A DNA stretch of 64,000 bases from Ohessyouella blattaphilus (GTDB lineage Bacteria; Bacillota; Clostridia; Lachnospirales; Lachnospiraceae). Location: NCBI RefSeq assembly GCF_024721265.1, contig NZ_JAMXOC010000004.1, positions 1 through 64,000 on the forward strand, given 5' to 3'. Shown piece after piece: positions 59,234 through 64,000 of the stretch. The stretch's first letter is position 1. Each line of letters opens with the position of its first letter. Both the position numbers and the translations under genes were made by a program. Below the pieces are notes generated by a model that was given only the letters and a program-made list of their open reading frames with translations, had not been told where the DNA came from and did not search any database.

Positions 59234-61072
59234 ATGTGTGGATTTACCGGATTTTATAGCGCCATGAGCGCTTCGGAAAAGGAAAAATTAATTGATGAGA
59301 TGGGCGAAAAAATTGTCCATAGAGGCCCGGATAGTAAAGGAAGCTTTACCGATGATTACGTGGCCTTTGGCTTTCGCCGCCTAAGTATTATCGACTTAGC
59401 GGGTGGTACTCAGCCAATTACCAGTAGCGACGGCAACTACGTCATTATCTTTAATGGCGAGATCTATAATTATAGAGAGCTTCGCCAAGACTTAATTGAC
59501 AACCACGGAGCGAAGTTTCAGACCAACTCTGATACGGAAGTAATCATCGAGACCTACAAGGTCTATAAAGAAGAAACGGCCGCGAGATTGCGGGGGATGT
59601 TTGCTTTTGTAATCTACGAAAAGGATACCCATAAGCTTTACGGCGCTAGGGATTACTTTGGTATTAAACCCTTCCACTACGCAAAGATGGGGGATACCTT
59701 TATCTTTGGCTCGGAGATCAAATCCTTCTTGCCTCACCCTGATTTCAAGAAAGAGGTTAATAAAGAGGCGCTAAAGATGTACTTAGTTTTTCAATATACG
59801 CCTACGGAAGAGTCTATTTTCAAAAACGTATACAAGTTAACACCGGGTACGTTTTTTACCTATGACGGCAAAGAGTTCCAGACGAAGCGATACTTCACCA
59901 TGGACTACGAGATTGCCGAGAAGACCTTTGACGAGACGGTGAAGCTCATTGAGGAAACGGTACAAAGCTCAGTAGATTATCATCAGATTGCCGATGTAGA
60001 AGTGGGTTCTTTCCTTTCTGGTGGTGTGGATTCAAGCTATATCGCCTCATCGGTAAAACCCATGAAGACCTACTCGGTAGGCTTCGACGTAGAAGGCTTT
60101 GACGAGACCGGCTACTCAGAAGAGCTATGCCGACTGTTAAAGATGAAAAATGTAAAGAAAGAAATTACGCCGGATGAATTCTTTGATAGTTTACCTATGG
60201 TTCAGTATCACTCCGATGAACCTCATGCCAACCTCTCAGCGGTGCCTCTCTACTACCTAGCAGAGCTGGCCGCGAAAGACGTAAAGGTGGTGCTAAGCGG
60301 GGAAGGTGCTGATGAGATGTTCGGTGGTTACGAGTCCTATCAGTCCAGTGCTATCGGCGAATTCTACAAAGGAATCACCACGAAGAAGTTCCGTCATCGC
60401 CTAGCTAAGTGGGCGGCTGATCGTCCGTATTTTAAAGGCCAAGCCTTCCTTCAAAGAAATGCCGATACGGTGGAAGATGGCTACATAGGTCAAGCCTTTA
60501 TTATGAACAACGAAGAAGCTGAGGAGATTTTGGCCCCGGCATATCAGAGCGATATTAAGTATCAGGATATTACGAAGCCTTATTTTGATAAAATGAAGGG
60601 CATGGATGATTTGCATAAAAAGATGTATCTAGATATGCACGTCTGGCTCCCCAACGACATTTTGCTAAAAGCGGACCGGATGACCATGGCCCATTCTCTA
60701 GAGCTACGGGTGCCTTATCTAGATAGAGAGGTGTGGAACTTATCGAGAACCATGAAAAGCCGCTTCCTAATCGATAAAGGCGTTCCTAAATTTGCCTTTA
60801 GAACGGCCGCCCTCGCCAAAATTCCCACAGAGTGGGCTAAGCGAAAGAAGCTCGGCTTTATGGTACCGATTAAAGTATGGCTTAGAGAGGATAAATATTA
60901 CAATCAAGTGAAGGCGATTTTTGAAAAAGACTACGTTAGCGAGTTCTTTGATCAAAAGCTTATCTTGCAGATGCTAGAAGAGCATAAAGCCAAGAAGAAA
61001 GCTCATCACCGTAAGCTTTACACCATCTATTCATTCCTTTTATGGTATGAGCAGTATTTCGTTTTGCGCTAA
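59234..61072 (+). CDS. Glutamine-hydrolysing asparagine synthase (AsnB/AsnH-like)
   Basis: 612 residues. The N-terminal nucleophile is Cys2 (MCGFTGFY) with the class II glutaminase motifs RGPDS and NGEIYNY; the synthetase half has the ATP-binding SGGVDSSY near 256-263, SGEGADEMFGGY and YLDREVWN motifs. It converts aspartate to asparagine with glutamine as nitrogen donor. In Lactococcus an AsnB homologue (AsnH) amidates D-Asp of the peptidoglycan bridge; this place beside a D-Asp ligase and racemase suggests that role. It starts two bases after the MurE-like stop. Confidence 0.9.
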   Translation: MCGFTGFYSAMSASEKEKLIDEMGEKIVHRGPDSKGSFTDDYVAFGFRRLSIIDLAGGTQPITSSDGNYVIIFNGEIYNYRELRQDLIDNHGAKFQTNSDTEVIIETYKVYKEETAARLRGMFAFVIYEKDTHKLYGARDYFGIKPFHYAKMGDTFIFGSEIKSFLPHPDFKKEVNKEALKMYLVFQYTPTEESIFKNVYKLTPGTFFTYDGKEFQTKRYFTMDYEIAEKTFDETVKLIEETVQSSVDYHQIADVEVGSFLSGGVDSSYIASSVKPMKTYSVGFDVEGFDETGYSEELCRLLKMKNVKKEITPDEFFDSLPMVQYHSDEPHANLSAVPLYYLAELAAKDVKVVLSGEGADEMFGGYESYQSSAIGEFYKGITTKKFRHRLAKWAADRPYFKGQAFLQRNADTVEDGYIGQAFIMNNEEAEEILAPAYQSDIKYQDITKPYFDKMKGMDDLHKKMYLDMHVWLPNDILLKADRMTMAHSLELRVPYLDREVWNLSRTMKSRFLIDKGVPKFAFRTAALAKIPTEWAKRKKLGFMVPIKVWLREDKYYNQVKAIFEKDYVSEFFDQKLILQMLEEHKAKKKAHHRKLYTIYSFLLWYEQYFVLR

Positions 61073-61253
61073 AAGACACAGAAAAGACATGGATGTCAAG
61101 GCTTTTTGTGTAAAATCATGTAAAAAAATGGGAAAGCAATCGGATAATTTGTTGATTTAGATATATCATTATGACCACAAGATATGGTATTATCACAGTA
61201 TAAAAGACTTGTACTACAAGTTAAACTCCCCAGATAAAGGTTAGGTGATAAAC

Positions 61254-61499
61254 ATGTCAAAAAGATTAATCAAGTTCCATGACCCCCACGAGGTGCAGGA
61301 CTTTGCCAATAAAGTTTCTCGTTACCCATATGATATGGACTTGAAAAGAGGGCGCTATATTGTGGACGCCAAGTCAATCCTAAGTATTTTGAGCATGGGA
61401 TTTGATAATAAAATTGAGCTAAAAGTATATGAGGACGAATCCGACGAGCTAAATGGCTTGTGGAATGACATCAGTCCTTATCTTGCACCAGTTAGATAA
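61254..61499 (+). CDS. HPr-like protein lacking the phospho-histidine motif
   Basis: 81 residues from ATG 61254 (AGGTGAT upstream; GTG 61245 also in frame). The body FANKVSRYPYDMDLKRGRYIVDAKSILSILSM follows the HPr fold, but the N-terminal GIHARP motif with His15 is replaced by HDPHEVQ. It therefore probably cannot carry PTS phosphate and is regulatory or structural. A dyad ACTTGT-ACT-ACAAGT (61207-61221) lies 33 bases upstream and could be an operator. Monocistronic, with a terminator following. Confidence 0.75.
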   Translation: MSKRLIKFHDPHEVQDFANKVSRYPYDMDLKRGRYIVDAKSILSILSMGFDNKIELKVYEDESDELNGLWNDISPYLAPVR

Positions 61500-61513
61500 G
61501 ACATAAGTGTAAA

Positions 61514-61547
61514 GCCTCCTGGCGAAAGCCAGGGGGCATGTTTTTTT
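61514..61547 (+). terminator. Intrinsic terminator after the HPr-like gene
   Basis: GCCTCCTGGC and GCCAGGGGGC pair around GAAA (one G-U), followed three bases on by seven T. Confidence 0.85.
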
Positions 61548-61620
61548 CATCGGAAAGTCCTTCGGGTTGTAACTTCTCCTTTGCAGGCGTATAATTTTCT
61601 TCAGAGAGGGTGGAAAAGAA

Positions 61621-62970
61621 ATGAAAATAGAAAAAGAAAAATTATTGTTTACTAATAAAGCCTTGTTCTTGTTGATTGTGCCCTTGATCATCGAGCAGTT
61701 CCTTGCGGTAATCGTAGGCATGGTGGATTCTATGGTGGTCGCCAGAGCCGGAGAAGCCGCCGTATCGGGAGTCTCCTTAGTGGATCAGGTAATGATTCTG
61801 ATGATCAATGCCTTTGCAGCCCTAGCAACTGGCGGTGCCGTGGTAGCGGGACAATATCTGGGAAGAAAAGAAAAAGAAAAAGGTAGCAAGGCCTCTAGCC
61901 AGCTAATTTATTTTATCCTGATCTCTTCTTTAGTTATCACGCTGATAGTCTACTTACTAAAACCCTTTATTATTCATACCCTATTTGGCAAAATTGATGC
62001 AGAAGTGGCAAGCCACGCCGGGATCTACTTTGACATCGTCGCCGCGTCCATTCCCTTTATCGCTATGTATAATGGCGGGGCCGCCATCTTCCGCACCATG
62101 GGTAACTCAGGAGTGACCATGAAGATCGCGGTGCTGATGAATATCATCAATGTGGTTGGTGATATTGGTCTGGTCTACGGCTTAGGCATGGGTACGGCTG
62201 GTGTTGCGATTCCCACGTTAGTATCCCGAGCAGTAGCTGCTGTTATAATCATTATCCTGCTGTTAGATCAGAAGCGCTTACTGCATATCGCTAAAACCAT
62301 TAAGATTAAGCTAGACTTTGGTATGGTGCGCCGAATCCTGCGAATCGGTATTCCTAATGGTCTGGAAAGCAGTATGTTTCAAGTGGGAAAAATCGTTGTC
62401 CTAGGTCTTGTGTCATCCTTTGGTACCTACGCTATTGCTGCTAATGCAGTCTCTAATGTCTTGGCACTCCTACAAATCCTACCAGGAATTGCTCTCGGTC
62501 TAGCCGCTACCGCCGTAATCTCCCGCTGCATTGGCGCCGGCGATTACGAACAGGTAAAATACTATAACCGTAAGATTATCATCATTGCTCACATCGCCAT
62601 TGGCTTTATGTCGCTGGTGACCTACTTGCTTTTACCAGTATTTATGAAAATCTACGGCCTCTCCCCAGAAGCCGAAGTGGAGGTTATCAAGATTATTACC
62701 TTGCACAGTATTGGTTGTACTCTAATCTGGCCAGAATCCTTCGTTCTTCCAAGCTCGCTTAGAGCTACGGGAGATGCGAATATCACCATGTATATCTCCA
62801 CATTTTCCATGTGGGCCTTCCGGATTGGCTCAGCTTTCCTACTAGCCAAGTTCTTTGGCATCGGGGTTAGCGCCGTGTGGATCGCCATGATGATCGACTG
62901 GACCTTCCGGGCGACTATGTTTATTATTCGCTATTACAGTGGAAAATGGAAGAACAAGGCCGTCGTCTAA
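61621..62970 (+). CDS. MATE family efflux transporter
   Basis: 449 residues, twelve helices. The start LIVPLIIEQFLAVIVGMVDSMVVARAG and the segment LQILPGIALGLAATAVISRCIGAGDYEQVKYY between the bundles are typical of the NorM/DinF-like MATE families. It belongs to a different subgroup from the MATE at 49266, which opens with a MepA-like sequence. Exports drugs or metabolites; substrate unknown. GAGAGGG precedes the ATG. Confidence 0.9.
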   Translation: MKIEKEKLLFTNKALFLLIVPLIIEQFLAVIVGMVDSMVVARAGEAAVSGVSLVDQVMILMINAFAALATGGAVVAGQYLGRKEKEKGSKASSQLIYFILISSLVITLIVYLLKPFIIHTLFGKIDAEVASHAGIYFDIVAASIPFIAMYNGGAAIFRTMGNSGVTMKIAVLMNIINVVGDIGLVYGLGMGTAGVAIPTLVSRAVAAVIIIILLLDQKRLLHIAKTIKIKLDFGMVRRILRIGIPNGLESSMFQVGKIVVLGLVSSFGTYAIAANAVSNVLALLQILPGIALGLAATAVISRCIGAGDYEQVKYYNRKIIIIAHIAIGFMSLVTYLLLPVFMKIYGLSPEAEVEVIKIITLHSIGCTLIWPESFVLPSSLRATGDANITMYISTFSMWAFRIGSAFLLAKFFGIGVSAVWIAMMIDWTFRATMFIIRYYSGKWKNKAVV

Positions 62971-62973
62971 TGC

Positions 62974-63002
62974 TTGCAGTTGACGGGTGAAAAAGATATA
63001 AT
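62974..63002 (+). promoter_or_regulatory. Promoter of guaA
   Basis: TTGCAG (62974-62979) and TATAAT (62997-63002) are 17 bases apart. The leader before the TTG start is only about 25 bases, so no purine riboswitch fits. Confidence 0.65.
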
Positions 63003-63033
63003 GAAAAAACAACTATTTTAGGAGGAAATCCCT

Positions 63034-64000
63034 TTGAGCAAAGAATTAATTATCGTCATTGATTTTGGTGGACAATACAATCAATTGGTGGCACGAAGAG
63101 TTCGCGAGGCCAATGTGTACTGTGAAATTCACTCTTACAAAACGGATCTAGAAAAGATTAAAGAAATGGCACCGAAAGGCATCATCTTAACCGGTGGACC
63201 GGCCAGTGTCTATAAAGAAGATTCAGCTACGTACCAGAAAGAGCTATTTGAACTAGGTATCCCTGTTCTTGGCCTTTGCTACGGCGCTCAGCTGATGGCT
63301 CACGTTCTCGGCGGTACCGTGGAACCAGCACCAGCAAGCGAATACGGCAAGACGTTAATGACCGTTGATCAAGCAGACTCGAAAATATTTAAAGACGTAC
63401 CTACAGAATCTACCTGCTGGATGAGTCATTTTGACTACATTAGTAAAGCCGCACCAGGCTTTGAAGTGACCGCTCATACGGCTAACTGCCCAGTGGCAGC
63501 CATGGAAAAAGCCGAAGATAAGCTTTATGCGCTTCAGTGGCACCCAGAAGTGCTCCATACAGAGTACGGCAGCCAGATGATCAATAACTTCTTATATGAC
63601 ATCTGCGGCTGTGCCGGGGACTGGCGCATGGACTCCTTTGTAGTAGAATCTATCGAAAAGATTCGCGAAAAAGTCGGCGATGGCAAAGTACTCTGCGCCC
63701 TATCAGGAGGCGTTGACTCCTCAGTGGCAGCAGTTATGCTCTCAAAAGCCGTAGGCTCACAACTCACCTGCGTCTTCGTTGATCACGGACTACTCCGCAA
63801 GAACGAAGGCAATGAAGTGGAAGAAGTCTTCGGACCAAACGGCCCTTACGATCTGAATTTCATCCGCGTAAACGCTCAAGAACGTTTCTACGGAAAATTA
63901 GCAGGCGTAACCGAGCCAGAACAAAAAAGAAAAATCATCGGCGAAGAATTTATCCGCGTCTTCGAAGAAGAAGCGAAGAAAATAGGCAAAGTAGACTTCC
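63034..64000 (+). CDS. guaA: GMP synthase (glutamine-hydrolysing), 5' part
   Basis: 322 codons before the window ends. A TTG start is chosen because GGAGG lies eight bases ahead and [20 protein letters not shown] is the standard GuaA beginning. The class I amidotransferase domain has Cys82 in GLCYGAQ and the QWHPEV His; the ATP-pyrophosphatase P-loop reads [12 protein letters not shown] near 222-233 and [10 protein letters not shown] follows. It aminates XMP to GMP in purine synthesis. The dimerisation domain lies beyond the edge. Confidence 0.95.
   Translation, partial: MSKELIIVIDFGGQYNQLVARRVREANVYCEIHSYKTDLEKIKEMAPKGIILTGGPASVYKEDSATYQKELFELGIPVLGLCYGAQLMAHVLGGTVEPAPASEYGKTLMTVDQADSKIFKDVPTESTCWMSHFDYISKAAPGFEVTAHTANCPVAAMEKAEDKLYALQWHPEVLHTEYGSQMINNFLYDICGCAGDWRMDSFVVESIEKIREKVGDGKVLCALSGGVDSSVAAVMLSKAVGSQLTCVFVDHGLLRKNEGNEVEEVFGPNGPYDLNFIRVNAQERFYGKLAGVTEPEQKRKIIGEEFIRVFEEEAKKIGKVDF

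Noticed and set aside
62971-63033. Purine riboswitch before guaA
   Set aside because: The leader between promoter and start codon is far too short to hold an aptamer.
1-64000. CRISPR arrays, rRNA and tRNA genes, complete insertion sequences
   Set aside because: I saw no regularly spaced repeats, no cloverleaf with a TTCGAAT-type arm and no transposase motifs in the window.

Overview
The window looks like a chromosomal segment of a low-GC, Gram-positive anaerobe, most likely a Clostridia/Lachnospiraceae-type Firmicute. The evidence is strong AGGAGG-type ribosome binding sites, GTG and TTG starts, HelD, a YesMN two-component pair, a DUF4867 protein, a yjdF riboswitch, LicD-rich surface glycan genes, and many small AraC/VOC/GNAT accessory genes. 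This is inferred from gene content only; there is no rRNA or other decisive taxonomic marker, and I found no tRNA or CRISPR array. The first 18 kb is visibly more AT-rich than the rest.

Layout. (1) 1-11007: distal part of a surface polysaccharide operon. It holds the end of an initiating sugar transferase, a decayed hexapeptide acyltransferase, three tandem LicD phosphotransferase-family genes, an IspD/TarI-like cytidylyltransferase, an NAD-dependent epimerase, a GT2 glycosyltransferase, a pyruvyl transferase, a Wzy-like polymerase, a Wzx-like flippase, and a FrhB-type iron-sulfur protein with its ferredoxin as a separate downstream gene. (2) 11008-18628: accessory DNA with signs of mobility. 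It holds gene debris, an XRE regulator, a long G-rich non-coding stretch that may be a structured RNA, a Tn916-like excisionase and tyrosine integrase with arm-type repeats, two membrane-protein/XRE modules (one frameshifted), two near-identical-headed lipoproteins and an APH(6)-type kinase. (3) 18780-21642: a lipoprotein and HelD. (4) 21679-32879: a sugar uptake and catabolism locus with YesMN control, an ABC importer, a Gfo/Idh oxidoreductase, an IolE-like isomerase, a NagB-like protein, a PfkB kinase and DUF4867; the substrate is not evident. (5) 33012-38064: YjdF with its riboswitch, TetR and MerR regulators, TrmO, signal peptidase I, and a BlaR1/BlaI-like pair. (6) 38125-51074: accessory resistance-like genes including a BlaI-box-flanked chimeric gene, small membrane proteins, a YdeI remnant, an MFS pump, a FtsX-type ABC system, AraC regulators, VOC and GNAT proteins and a MATE pump. 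(7) 51071-55714: RsmH, a CbiK-like chelatase and an FecCD-type importer. (8) 55735-61072: a promoter-led operon of D-aspartate-ligase-like ATP-grasp enzyme, aspartate racemase family protein, MurE paralogue and asparagine synthase, together resembling a kit for D-Asp/D-Asn peptidoglycan bridges. (9) 61254-64000: HPr-like protein, MATE pump and the start of guaA.

The most noteworthy points are the D-Asp/MurE/AsnB operon, the non-coding stretch before xis-int, the BlaI-box-controlled chimeric gene next to a BlaR1 without a recognisable beta-lactam sensor, the uncharacterised sugar pathway, and an unusual density of recently broken genes (nonsense, homopolymer frameshift and internal deletions). 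All functional assignments come from motif recognition by eye; no database search was run.
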